The translations under genes were made by a program, and so were the position numbers. Of a stretch of 64,000 nt of DNA, positions 1 through 10,196 are shown in pieces (the first letter of the stretch is position 1; every line of letters begins with the position of its first letter). The notes under the pieces were generated by a model. The model was not told the DNA's origin, did no database searches, and was given only the letters and a program-made list of their open reading frames with translations. This DNA is from Arabidopsis thaliana. Taxonomy: Eukaryota > Streptophyta > Magnoliopsida > Brassicales > Brassicaceae. The DNA is taken from the NCBI RefSeq assembly GCF_000001735.4, contig NC_003074.8, positions 12,524,101 to 12,588,100 on the forward strand, in the 5' to 3' direction.

Positions 1-266
1 AAGAACAGTTCGTAATTGTTGAATTCCTTGTCTCATGTTTCCATTGTTTATTGTTCTCTGAAATATCCTAATGCCTAATGTCTTTAAATCTCGAAAGTTA
101 AATCGTTTAATTTATATGCATTTTTATTTACAATCTGATAACTCAAACAAAAACCATCTTTCCGCTTTAGCTAAGAACGAGTCTCGGAAATCTTTAAAGT
201 ATCTTTGGTCCTTGTGGATCGACCTCGAATATTCTACTTCGGTTAGATATTTCGGGTAATCAATCA
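1..266 (+). repeat. 3' end of a 5' LTR (Athila element 1)
   Basis: The sequence up to the CAATCA at 261-266 sits directly before an Athila-type primer-binding site, so it should be the end of the 5' LTR. The rest lies left of the window. No second copy is present, so the LTR cannot be delimited by comparison. Short ORFs here have no protein-like character. Confidence 0.65.
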
Positions 267-269
267 AGT

Positions 270-287
270 TGGCGCCGTTGCCGGGGA
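270..287 (+). other. Primer-binding site, Athila type
   Basis: TGGCGCCGTTGCCGGGGA lies three bases after the LTR terminus. This is the canonical Athila primer-binding site, complementary to a tRNA 3' end (tRNA-Asp in published Athila descriptions). It fixes orientation and the LTR boundary. Confidence 0.9.
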
Positions 288-391
288 CCAATTACGTTAC
301 CTAAGGATTTAGGATTAGTTTTTAGTCTAAAGCATTTTTATTTACTAATACTGATATTCATTTCCGTGTTATCTTTGGTGTTTTCAGGTGT

Positions 392-2512
392 ATGACCCGT
401 AGCAAAGGCTCATCACATCTAGTAAACTACCACGAGGATATCGGAAGGTTTGAAAGAGAGAACAAGAAAAAGAAACAGTTAGCGGTTCAGAGAGAAGCTG
501 AAATGGATAATGTTGTGGATGATGATGGAATCCAATTTGAAGGAGAACATCATGGAGTGTTTCAAGATCCACCACCTCCTGATGGAAATCTTCCTGGTGA
601 TGGTGGAAACGCTGTCAATGCAGTTGCTGCCAACGCTGCCCGTGTAGCTGCTGCTAATGCTGCTCGTGCAGCTGCGCTGAATGCTAGGCCTGCGCCTGCT
701 CGGCAAACTCTGAGAGATCATGATGCTCTCAATATTGAATTATTCAGAGACAGGAACCAACAGCTCCCTATCAACACAAATGACTTTGAGATCAAGACCG
801 GGTTGTTAGCTCTTGTGAAACAAAATCAGTTTTTCGGTCTTCCCTCTGAGAATCCTGTTTATCATCTGGATAGTTTTGAAGATATTTGCGGGACAACGAG
901 AATGAATGGAGTGCCAGATGATCTTATCAAATGCATATTGTTTATATTCTCTTTGGCAGACGAAGCCCACCGCTGGTTTAAATCGATGGATTCTGCAAAT
1001 CTGAGAAGTTGAGAAGACTACAAAGCTGCGTTTTTGGGGCAGTATTTCATGCAGTCCAGGACAGCTCTACTGAGGAATAAGATCAGTAGCTTCCAACAAG
1101 GAAGCACAGAATCATTCCATGAAGCTTGGGAGAGGTTTAAGGACTACTACAGGGAGTGTCCTCATCATGGTTTTCCACGGGCTACATTGATCAACACTTT
1201 CTATCGGGGAGTTGACAAGGCCTACAAGATGGCATTAGACACTGCTAGCAATGGGGACTTCATGACCAAGACTGAGATTGAGGCTACATAGCTAATTGAG
1301 AACCTTGCAGCTAGCAACAGCAACCACAATGTTGACTATGACAGGTCCAATAGAGGTGGAGGAGGAGAATCGAAACAGCTTGCTGAATTGTCAGCTAAGG
1401 TTGAGCAACTACTCAGGAGAGATCAGAGGGTTGTTAATTTCTGTGATGACACTGGGGAAGCTCAGGTGTACCAGGAGTTTAATGGGAATGGTTCGGAAGA
1501 TAATCAGGCTGAATTGAACTACATCAACGGTCAGGGCAACTACCAGAACAGGGGATTCAATCTGAACTACAGAAACCATCTTAACCTTTCCTACAGGAGT
1601 ACCAACGTTGAGAATCCGCAGGATCAAGTGTATCCAGCACAGACGGGATCACAGGGTCAGCAGTTTCAGGCCAAACCTTTCGTACCCAGACAGAGAAATT
1701 TCAACAACAAGCCATTCGTACCTAAGCCACAGACGCAGGGCAATGGGTATAATCAGGGAGGTTTTCAGCAAAAACCTCAGTTTAACAACTTCCAGGGAAG
1801 TTACTAGGCACCTCCAGGTGCTAATTCTGCATCTTCTTCAGGAGACAATGAGATGAAGCTCATGATGCAGCAAATTCTTGAGGGACAGAAAAAGAATGCT
1901 GCAGATATTAATGTCAAGGTTGATAACATGTACAGTGATCTTCATGGGAAATTCGAGTCACTAGCTTCACATGTTAAGACACTTGAACATCAAGTAGCTT
2001 AGACAGCTTCTACTTCTACAAGACCAATGGGAGTTCTTCCTGGAAAGCCTATCACGAACCCGAAAGACTACAACAATGGTAAGGATTATGTTAATGCTAT
2101 CTCACTGAGAAGTGGCAAAGAGCTCAACCCAATCCTGAAGAAGGAAAAGGTTAAGGCCATTTCTGATGACTCGGGAAAGGATGATGTTGAGAAGAAGATG
2201 GATGATGAACCATTAGTTGAGAAAGTTGAAGTTGAGAAAAAAGTCCCTGAGAAGGAGCAGGATGAGACCGTTGTACCACCACCTTATGTGCCAAAGCTGC
2301 CATTTCCCGGCCGTCAGAGGAAAATTCAGAGAGAAAAGGAGTATGCTTTGTTTGATGAGATTATGAGGCAGCTCCAGGTTATGCTTCCTTTTCTTGAGTT
2401 AGTTCAGAATGTTTCTATTTACCGGAAACATTTGAAGGACAATTTGACTAACAAAAGGACCCTTGAAGAAGGAGCTGTGTTGATCAGTCATGAATGTAGC
2501 GCTATTCTCCAG
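392..2512 (+). pseudogene. gag: Athila gag (with start of protease region), four in-frame stops
   Basis: This is the capsid/nucleocapsid polyprotein of the retrotransposon. One reading frame runs from the ATG at 392 to about 2512 and is broken only by stop codons at 1010 (TGA), 1289 (TAG), 1805 (TAG) and 2000 (TAG). Recognisable parts are a basic N-terminus, an Ala-rich stretch near residues 70-100, the gag core (LDSFEDICGTTR; AFLGQYFMQSRTALLRNKI; ECPHHGFPRATLINTFYRGV), a Q/N/G-rich segment with [18 protein letters not shown], and PPYVPKLPFPGRQRK before the protease. The paralogue at 8840-10196 shares these motifs. All four stops can be explained by C-to-T or G-to-A change (for example CAG to TAG), as in a silenced, methylated copy. 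The frame ends at a deletion junction after [10 protein letters not shown]. Confidence 0.9.
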
Positions 2513-3821
2513 AATGTCTATCTTTAGTGACATGATTAAGGATTTTATGGTTGATTTTTCTGTGCATGGCTCGTCTTTCGCTACTTGTTTGTCTAACTTG
2601 TCCAGGGTACTTCGGCGCTGCGAGGACAAACACTTGGTCTTGAACTGGGAGAAATGTCATTTCATGGTGAGGGATGGTATTGTGCTCGGGTACAAGATTT
2701 CAGAAAAGGGTATTGAGGTTGACAGTGCTAAGATTGATGTGATGATGAGTATGCAGTCGCCAAATTCAGTGAAAGGAATCAGGAGCTTGTTGGGACACGC
2801 GGGTTTCTACAAGAGGTTCATTAAAGATTTTTCCAAGATCGTTAGACCACTCACTCAGTTGCTGTGCAAGGAACAGAAGTTTGAGTTTGATGACAGCTGT
2901 TTACAGGCATTCAATATAATCAAGGAATCTCTGGTGAGTGCTCCCATTGTGCAACCACCAGATTGGGAACTGCCTTTTGAGGTGATGTGCGATGCTAGTG
3001 ACTATGCTGTGGGTGCTGTTTTGAGACAAAGGAAAGATAAAAAGTTGCATGCAATTTACTATGCTAGTCGCACTCTTGATGGAGCACAAGTGAATTATGC
3101 AACAACAGAGAAGGAACTTCTTGTTATTGTGTTTGCTTTTGAGAAGTTTAGATCCTATTTGGTTAGGTCTAAGGTCATTGTTCACACCGACCATGCCACT
3201 TTGAGATACTTGTTGTCTAAGAAAGATGCCAAGCCGAGGCTGTTGAGATGGATACTTTTGCTGCAGGACTTTGACTTGGAAATTAAAGACAAGAAAGGTA
3301 TTGAGAATGGGGTGGCTGATAATTTGTCTCGGTTGAGAGTTGAAGAGGAAGTTCCCATGAGAGATACTCTGCCAGGTGAGAACCTTGCCTCGATTGAAGA
3401 TTGCTACATGGATGAGGTGGAGAGGTTACGAGTGAGCACTCTAGAGCTTATGACATTACACACTGGAGATAGTAATTTGCCTTGGTATGCTGATTTCGCG
3501 AATTACCTCTCTTGTGAACTCCCACCTCCTGATTTCACCGGTTACTCCAAGAAGAAATTTTTGAAGGATGTGCAGCGCTATTACTGGGATGAGCCTTATT
3601 TATATAAGAAGTGTGCTGACAACCTTTTCAGGAGATGTATTCCAGAGAGTGAAGTCGAAGGTATCCTCTACAGTTGCCATGCTTCAGGTTATGCAGGACA
3701 TTTCGCCTCATTCAAGACTGCCACAAAAGTTCTAAATCTGGTTTTTGGTGGCCTATTCTTTTTAAGGATGCTCATAGATTTGTTGCGAAGTGTGATGCTT
3801 GCCAGCGCAAGGGGGGTATAA
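2490..3821 (+). pseudogene. pol: Athila RT (C-terminal part), RNase H and integrase zinc-finger start
   Basis: The segment opens inside the reverse transcriptase palm: a deletion joins gag/protease to MSIFSDMI. The catalytic box, normally F-M-D-D, reads FMVDFS here, so one Asp is lost. Next come the RT thumb and connection ([18 protein letters not shown]), RNase H ([44 protein letters not shown]) and the tether [16 protein letters not shown]. The integrase HHCC finger begins with [10 protein letters not shown], but a one-base shift near 3735 scrambles the frame. The second half ([11 protein letters not shown], then CDACQRK) is readable only in the neighbouring frame. Most of protease and the RT fingers are missing. 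No active polymerase can be made. Confidence 0.9.
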
Positions 3822-3853
3822 GCAAAAGGAATGAGATGCCTTAAAACTTTATT

Positions 3854-4771
3854 ATGGAAGTAGAGGTCTTTGATGTGTGGGGAATTGACTTCATGGGACC
3901 ATTCCCATCTTCATATGGAAATGAATACATATTGGTTGCTGTAGATTACGTCTCTAAGTGGGTTGAGGCTATAGCATGTCGCAAGAATGATGCTGTGGTT
4001 GTACTCAAGTTGTTTAAGAAAATCATCTTCCCAAGGTTTGGAGTACCAAGAGTGGTGATCAGTGATGGGGGAAGACACTTCATCAATAAAGTTTTTGCGA
4101 ACTTGTTGGCGAAGCACGGTGTCAACCATAAGGTAGCGACACCTTATCATCCCCAAACATGCGGACAGGTTGAGATTTCTAACAGAGAGATTAAGGGAAT
4201 CTTGGAGAAAACTGTTGGTAAATCTAGAAAGGATTGGGCTGCAAAACTAGATGATGCTCTTTGGACATACAGAACCGCCTACAAGACTCCAATTGGAACC
4301 ACACCATTCAACCTTATCTACGGGAAGTCTTGTCACCTACCAGTTGAGTTGGAGTATAAGGCACTATGGGCTACAAAGTTGATGAACTTCGACATCAAGC
4401 CAGCAGCAGAACGACGTCTGGTTCAACTCAATGAGTTAGATGAGATCCATTTGAATGCTTATGAGAGTTCCCGAATCTACAAAGAGAGAACCAAAGCCAT
4501 TCATGACAAGAAGATCATCTTGAGGCAGTTCACGGAAGGTGATAAGGTACTCCTATTCAACTCAAGGCTCAAGATTTTTCCTGGAAAACTCCGTTCAAAG
4601 TGGTCAGGCCCTTTCGTCATAAAGGAAATGCGTCCAAACGGATCAGCAGTACTTTGGGATAACAATGGAGAACCGTTTTCTACCAATGGACAAAGGCTGA
4701 AACCATACCTTGCTCATTCCACTCCCGAAGAGGGCACGGCAGTCCCTCTAACGGATCCAGACCAAGCCTAA
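3854..4771 (+). pseudogene. pol: Athila integrase core and C-terminal domain
   Basis: This would insert the cDNA into the genome. The D,D-35-E catalytic core is readable without a stop: first Asp in GIDFMGPF, second in [10 protein letters not shown], Glu in [12 protein letters not shown], with the conserved ATPYHPQT loop between the last two. The [18 protein letters not shown] stretch and the C-terminal [18 protein letters not shown] motif are typical of the Athila/Tat lineage; I see no chromodomain. It is the downstream part of the same pol as 2490-3821, separated by the frameshift near 3735, so the annotated ATG is not a real start. The frame ends shortly before a GTGGGAGGCAACCCAC motif common after Athila pol. 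Confidence 0.9.
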
Positions 4772-5742
4772 TCAGTTCATTACGGTCAAGCTAACGACCT
4801 TAAACAAGCGCTTCGTGGGAGGCAACCCACATGGTATTGTACATACTTTTTATTCTTTCTTTTATTTTCCTTTGATTTTGGTTTGTTTCGCTCCGCTGTG
4901 GAGTTTAGACTTATCGGCTCAGCTGTTGAGTCGATAAGTCTTTGTATTTAACGGGGTTGTGAGTATGTTTTTAGTGCACAAACCCGCCAGGAGTGGATCG
5001 ATCAATCCACAGGCTGGATCGATCGATCTGAAGCTGACGTCGAATCGAGAAAAAACCCGCAGGAATGGGATCGATCGATCCCCTCCTCGGATCGATCGAT
5101 CCCTGGGTGGTCCAAACCGGCGAATTTTTTTGAACCGAAATTGAACCGGTCTTCACTCAAATCGAACCGGACGCCGAACACAAAAACCAGGGATCGAATT
5201 CCCCTTCCCCATTCACGACATCCACTTCATCTTCTTCATTTTTTTGGTTTCTCAAGAACACCAAAAATCCCTAAACTCATCTCTTTCATTTTTTGGTCGT
5301 TTTTGACAAAATTGGTGTCTATTTCACTCGGATTTTTGCCCTCTTTCCATATTTATTGTCTGTTTTCTCAATCTGCAAAGGTATGAGCTCGAAATTCCTC
5401 TTTTAGGTTCCGTTTTTCAAAGGTGAAAAATCTCAAATTCCTTGAATTTCATGATGCTTATGAGTTATTTGATGCTAGATTCTTGTCTAAGATAGTTTGG
5501 AGAACCTATTTGTGCCTTTAATTGCTGGGTTAAGGCTTAATTTGAAATTTGAAAATTTTCCCTTAGTAAAAAAAACGGACTTTTTCTTCATTTTTGAAAA
5601 AAAAAAGGATAAAACGAGTTTGAAAGCTTGACACTTGATTATTCATGATGCATTGTTAGTTTTAGTAACTAAAGTACAATGGTTAAGCTTTTGACTTGTT
5701 TTTGAGTGATTTCTTGACTTTACTTTGTTTCTTTTGATAGAT
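4772..5742 (+). other. Spacer between pol and ORF1 with ATCGATCGAT palindrome cluster
   Basis: No coding sequence is seen. The spacer holds GGGAGGCAACCCAC (about 4818-4831), a T-rich tract, and then a cluster of short palindromes between 4994 and 5102. A pyrimidine-rich stretch ending TTTTGATAG directly precedes the ORF1 ATG and resembles a splice acceptor. That would fit ORF1 expression from a spliced subgenomic RNA, but this is inference. Confidence 0.6.
4994..5102. repeat. Cluster of four ATCGATCGAT-type palindromes
   Basis: TGGATCGATCAATCCA (4994-5009), TGGATCGATCGATCT (5015-5029), GGGATCGATCGATCCC (5067-5082) and GGATCGATCGATCC (5089-5102) lie within 110 bp. A fifth copy, GGGATCGATCGATCCC, is at 8202-8217. 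Three of the five are preceded by a form of ACCCGCCAGGAA. Confidence 0.9.
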
Positions 5743-7135
5743 ATGGGACGCGCTAAAGCCGCTGCAGGCACTAGAGCACGCATGAGCAATACCGAGGCAC
5801 CAACAAACGATGATCCTAATAAACGTCCTATCACAGGCACTTGGGATGGCATGGACACAAAGATGCTAGTAGACTTAAAGCATATCGATGTGAAGGAGTT
5901 CATTGCCACATGTCGACTCACTTACACGGATCCTGAGAACCCGAAACCAAGTCAAGGAAAACTCACATTCATTCTTAACAGGAAGCACTACAGCAAGACA
6001 CTGTTTGAGATATGCGACATGTATGGATTTACAAAAGGAGAAGCGGTTGAGTTCCCTAAATTGTCTTCTGAGGTTGCTGATGACTTTTGGAACACGATAG
6101 CTACAAGACCATATCAGTCGCGCAAAGCGAAGATATCCATATTAGGAGTCCGGTTGTGCGTTATGTTGCGAAAGTCCTCGGTAGCGTTTTGCACTTCAAG
6201 CCAGTGATTGCAGCTGTGACAGAGACCGAGTTACCACTACTTTTCTACGGAGTCAAACATCTACTACCCGCGTACTCAGATCTTCCAGCTCCCGACACTA
6301 ATGTAGCTGCAGTTTTGTGTGACACCTTGGTGAAGATGAAGAATACTGTTCTACATCAGCCGGGCAGAGCATCTTCGCTGGTACCGCCCTTACCCCATTG
6401 TTCAGGGGTTGCAATTTCGACCTCTCTAAGACCGAAACAATTTGTCCCCCAACGGTAGCGGAAATGGATTTGCAGTACCTGATTCGCACTAATTTCACCA
6501 AGCCAGATAGTCAATTATACCAATTTTTGGGTAGAGACGGGGTTACTTATTATTGCAGGATACCCAACCAGCACATTACCTCATTTCTCTCCGCGACGAA
6601 TCTAGCGTTCGAACCGGACGCGCAGTACCTTGTTCGTAACCCTTCCGGAGCTGTCACTAGACGACGCCAGACTGCAGCGGCCCAGCCTACAGCTGACCAT
6701 GTTGTCGGTAATGATGACGATCATGAGGATTATGCTGATCAGGCACCTTCCACGCACGCCCAGCCATACTTGCTGCTACCTGAGGATCCAGCACCATACC
6801 TTGTTTCATCACCACCAGCGGGTGACGATATCTCCCAGCAGATGGCATGGATGATCGAATCGACAAGGAAGAACAACAGTATGATGCACAGGATGTGTAG
6901 AGCCATTTTAAAGATCAGGCCTTGTGTTTGCACTCGCGGAGGAGGAGTGGATGATGGAGACCGTGAACACCGGTCCAAGGCTACTGAGGATCGACATGCT
7001 GAGAGGTTGGTCCCTGCTGCTGGAGCGTCCACCTCGCAGACACCACCAGAGCAGTCCCTAGGCCATCGGTTAGGCAGGAGCAGGAGGCAGCCAGGAGAGC
7101 AGAGCTCTAGCGAGAGCCCCACCCACCACCGTTGA
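5743..7135 (+). pseudogene. Athila ORF1 (env-position protein), two frameshifts
   Basis: This is the protein encoded downstream of pol in Athila elements (Arabidopsis retrotransposon ORF-1 family, PF03078 from memory). Its function is unproven; it sits where an envelope gene would. The N-terminus starts at the ATG at 5743 with a basic stretch (MGRAKAAAGTRAR), then KHIDVKEFIATCRLTY and TLFEICDMYGFTKGEAVEFP. The reading moves to a second frame near 6090-6130 (RSPVVRYVAKVLGSVLHFKP; LLFYGVKHLLPAYSDL) and to a third near 6400 (FDLSKTETICPPTVAEMDLQ) through to the stop at 7135. The C-terminus is His/Asp-rich then Ser/Arg/Gln-rich and low in complexity. I see no convincing signal peptide or membrane anchor in the surviving part. 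Confidence 0.85.
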
Positions 7136-8220
7136 GTAGCGCTGTAACTCACACTTTTCCCCTTTTTATTCATCTTTATTTTGATTTTTATCGTATCTAT
7201 GTGGCACCTTTCCTTTGAACTGTTTTCACACCGAGTCGGTGTGAAGCAAGTCGGGGGGAGGTTGTCATTTGTCTACTAATCTATTCTTTTGTATTGTTTT
7301 GCTTTTTCTTGAGTCAGTTTGTTTTATCGAGTCAAAATCGTGTCTTTTATTGAGTCAAAATGTTGTTTTGAGAACTGTGATCTTTTCGAAGAGAATTGCA
7401 CCATGCTTGATTTGATTGCCTTGGGACCATTTTAGCACTATTTGATAACTTGGAAGGTCAGGAAAATCCATCATTAGATCGCTTAATAATAATCCCTATC
7501 TCCTTGAAATTTGGATGAATTGAGCTTTCTCTTATCTATTTGAACTTAATCTGGACTTAGTTTATCTCACTTAGGGGCTTGAGAATCATGTAATGGATCA
7601 TACATTCAGAGTTTTCTTTGCATCATTTTAGCACTCTTTGCTAACTCTGAATGGCTAGACTCATTTTTAGTCTAGTACCACACCTGTTCCCCCACCCATT
7701 GTTTGAAACCTCAAACATTCTTATATGATCATTATGATATGCATCCATGTGCGAAAACTACGGAGTATACGGACCGACATAGCTTTCCTTCTGTTAGGAT
7801 AGTGAGTTGTTGTTTACTGGTTGTTCATATGTGATAATATTTAGCCACTATGGTTTTGAGGTTGTACATTTGTTATATTCATGGGTATGTGATGCTACAT
7901 TGGTTGAGTTTTCCTGATGCAGATTTTTGTGAGACACCGGTTCCACTCCCCCGCTATTCAAAAAAAAAAAAAAAAACAAAAAAAAAATGATACTAAAAAA
8001 AAAAGAGAGAAAAAGAGGGAAAGGAGATCAAGGAACCGGAAACGTCGAGATTATATTGGTTATATTGTTAAGCATCATAGGAACTCATTGAATAGATTGG
8101 GATAGTGTGTTGGTTGGTTTGATCTGAACTTAAGGGAAGCTATGTACCACCTAATTGGTCTGTGTCTCACTGTGCCAAATGAAGTTCAGACCCGCCAGGA
8201 AGGGATCGATCGATCCCAGG
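7136..8220 (+). other. Non-coding 3' region of Athila element 1, truncated
   Basis: There is no credible ORF. A purine-rich tract at 7253-7264 looks like a polypurine tract, but the sequence after it does not match the LTR end at 1-266, so it is probably internal. An A-rich tract spans about 7961-7991. A last GGGATCGATCGATCCC lies at 8202-8217, directly before the junction with element 2. Confidence 0.6.
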
Positions 8221-8724
8221 AGGGGATTCTTTATCTGATTGAATTCTTTGTTTACTCTACTGTTGTTTACTCAATTACCCTATCCTCGGGAATTCTTTAT
8301 CTGATTGAATTCTTTATTTACTCTACTGTTGTTTACTGCATCTTGTCATCTGTTGCTTAGTTTCTACAATTCTTTACTGTTACTCGACCTGATACTCGAC
8401 TACCCAGTTGTCTGGCAAGAGACTGTACAGTCGAGTATCCCTGTTATACTTTTTGTCTGTTACTCGACCTGTCACTCGACCTCACTCAGTGCTCTGTAAA
8501 GAGCTGTGTTGGTCGAGTGTTTTATTGTTTCTGCTTGAATTTCTGTTTTTTGCATGTTCACTTAGAACTGCTAGAACACACCAAAACCTGTTATTGCTTG
8601 GCTTGACTTAGTGACTTCTGATCACATCTTGATTGTTAGCATCACACCCATTTGGATTGACAACCTAAAATACTACAACGATATGATAGTGCTTTAGGTT
8701 TAATGGACTAAAAACCTATTATCA
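8221..8724 (+). repeat. Truncated 5' LTR of element 2, with internal duplication
   Basis: It matches the last part of the 3' LTR from about 15205 to 15629 and ends with the same ACCTATTATCA. At its start a segment of about 65 bp beginning ATTCTTTATCTGATTGAATT is present twice in tandem (from about 8226 and about 8291), while the 3' LTR has one copy. This suggests a template-switch or slippage event at the junction with element 1. Confidence 0.85.
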
Positions 8725-8727
8725 ATT

Positions 8728-8740
8728 TGGCGCCGTTGCC
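8728..8740 (+). other. Primer-binding site of element 2
   Basis: TGGCGCCGTTGCC follows the LTR end by three bases. The first 13 bases equal the Athila PBS; after that the sequence diverges (AATTGGG instead of GGGGA). Confidence 0.85.
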
Positions 8741-8839
8741 AATTGGGTGTTTGTTTGTTACATTTAAGATTTCAGATTTACTTAGATTAAGTTCTATTTC
8801 AATTTTTACTTCAGTTACTAACTTTGTGTTTGATTCAGA

Positions 8840-10196
8840 ATGGTTGATGATCAAGATGACCAGAATCTACCCACAAACATTGGTGCTGAAGATGCACCAA
8901 GGAATCACCATCAAAGGAAAGGGAGTGTACCTTCAGCTATCCAGAACAACAATTTCGAGATTAGGAGTGGTCTCATCTCGATGATTCAGGGTAACAAATT
9001 CCATGGTCTGCCAATGGAGGATCCACTCAACCACCTTGATGAATTTGATAGGCTCTGCAACCTAACAAAAATCAATGGTGTCAGTGAAGACGGATTCAAG
9101 CTCCGTTTGTTCCCATTCTCCTTGGGCGACAAAGCACACATCTGGGAGAAGAATCTGCCCCATGACTCAATCACCACCTGGGATGATTGCAAGACTGAGA
9201 AATGAGATCTCTGGCTTTTTACAGAAGGCTGGTGAAAGGTTCTGTGAAGCATGGGAGCGTTTCAAGGGTTACACCAACCAATGCCCTCATCATGGCTTCA
9301 CTAAACCCTCTCTGCTCAACACTCTTTACAGAGGAGTCCTACCACGCATCAGAATGCTTCTGGATACCGCCAGCAATGAAAATTTCCAGAACAAAGATGT
9401 TGAAGAAGGCTGGGAATGGGTTGAGAACCTTGCTCAATCAGATGGCAATTACAACGAGGACTGCGATAGGACTGTCAGAGGCACAGCTGACTCTAATGAC
9501 AAATACAGGAAGGAGATCAAAGCGCTGAATGACAAGCTGGACATGATTCTCATTAGCCAGCAGAAGCATGTGCACTTCCTTGTTGATGGCGAGCAGTATC
9601 AAGTCCAAGATGGGGAGGGTAACCAGTTGGAAGAAGTCAGCTACATCAACAACAACCAGAGTGGCTACAAAGGGTATAACAACTTCAAAACCAACAACCC
9701 CAACCTCTCCTACCGCAGCACCAACGTTGCTAATCCTCAGGATCAAGTATATCCTCCACAACAACAACAAGGTCAGAACAAACCTTTTGTTCCCTACAAT
9801 CAAGGTTTTGTTCCCAAGCAGCAATTTCAGGGAAACTACCAGCAACAACCACCACCTGGATTTGCACCTCAGCAAAACCAAGGTCCTGCTGCTCCTGATG
9901 TTGAAATGAAACAGATGGTACAACAACTGCTACATGGACAAGCATCTAGCTCCATGGAAATTGCTAAGAAGTTATCCGAATTGCACCACAAGCTGGACTG
10001 CAGCTACAATGACCTGAATGCAAAAGTGGAGGCGTTGAATTCTAAAGTCAGATACTTAGAAGGACAATCCGCATCTACCTCTGCTCCCAAAGTTACGGGA
10101 CTTCCAGGGAAGTCAATTCAGAATCCCAAGGAGTATGCTAATGTTCATGCTATCAACATAAGGAGTGGAAGTGAGTTGTCCACTGTTAGTCACTGA
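8840..10196 (+). pseudogene. gag: gag of non-autonomous Athila element, frame-shifting deletion
   Basis: This is the particle-forming capsid protein. The ATG at 8840 opens [13 protein letters not shown], followed by the gag core ([55 protein letters not shown]). At about 9190-9200 an out-of-frame deletion removes the piece equivalent to AFLGQYFMQSRTAL in element 1. Coding resumes in another frame as LRNEISGF, then [29 protein letters not shown] and [10 protein letters not shown]. The C-terminal half is Gln/Asn/Pro-rich with [18 protein letters not shown], nearly identical to element 1. A stop at 10194 precedes the continuing frame at about 10165. Apart from these breaks the protein is well preserved. 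Confidence 0.9.

Larger units (their letters stand above)
1..8220 (+). mobile_element. Athila-group Ty3/gypsy retrotransposon, defective, 3' LTR missing
   Basis: The order is end of 5' LTR, primer-binding site, gag, protease remnant, RT-RNase H, integrase, a spacer, then the Athila-type ORF1, all on the + strand. This is the known Athila layout, in which an extra ORF follows pol. The element lacks most of protease and the N-terminal half of RT, has four gag stops, one pol frameshift and two ORF1 frameshifts. After ORF1 comes about 1 kb of non-coding sequence that runs straight into LTR sequence of a different Athila family near 8221, so no matching 3' LTR exists. It is immobile on its own. 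The boundary at 8220 is a sequence-similarity break and is approximate. Confidence 0.85.

Noticed and set aside
71..259. 62-residue + strand ORF at the left edge
   Set aside because: Lies within LTR-end sequence before the primer-binding site, with no protein-like motif.
6739..7173. 144-residue minus-strand ORF
   Set aside because: Shadow of the Athila ORF1 C-terminus; no family resemblance.
7253..7275. Polypurine tract and possible 3' LTR start of Athila element 1
   Set aside because: The sequence after it does not match the LTR end at 1-266, and coding-free Athila 3' sequence continues for another kilobase.
8408..8611. LTR ORFs repeated at 15313-15516 and 57054-57257
   Set aside because: They lie in the LTR R/U5 region and are conserved only because the LTRs are related.
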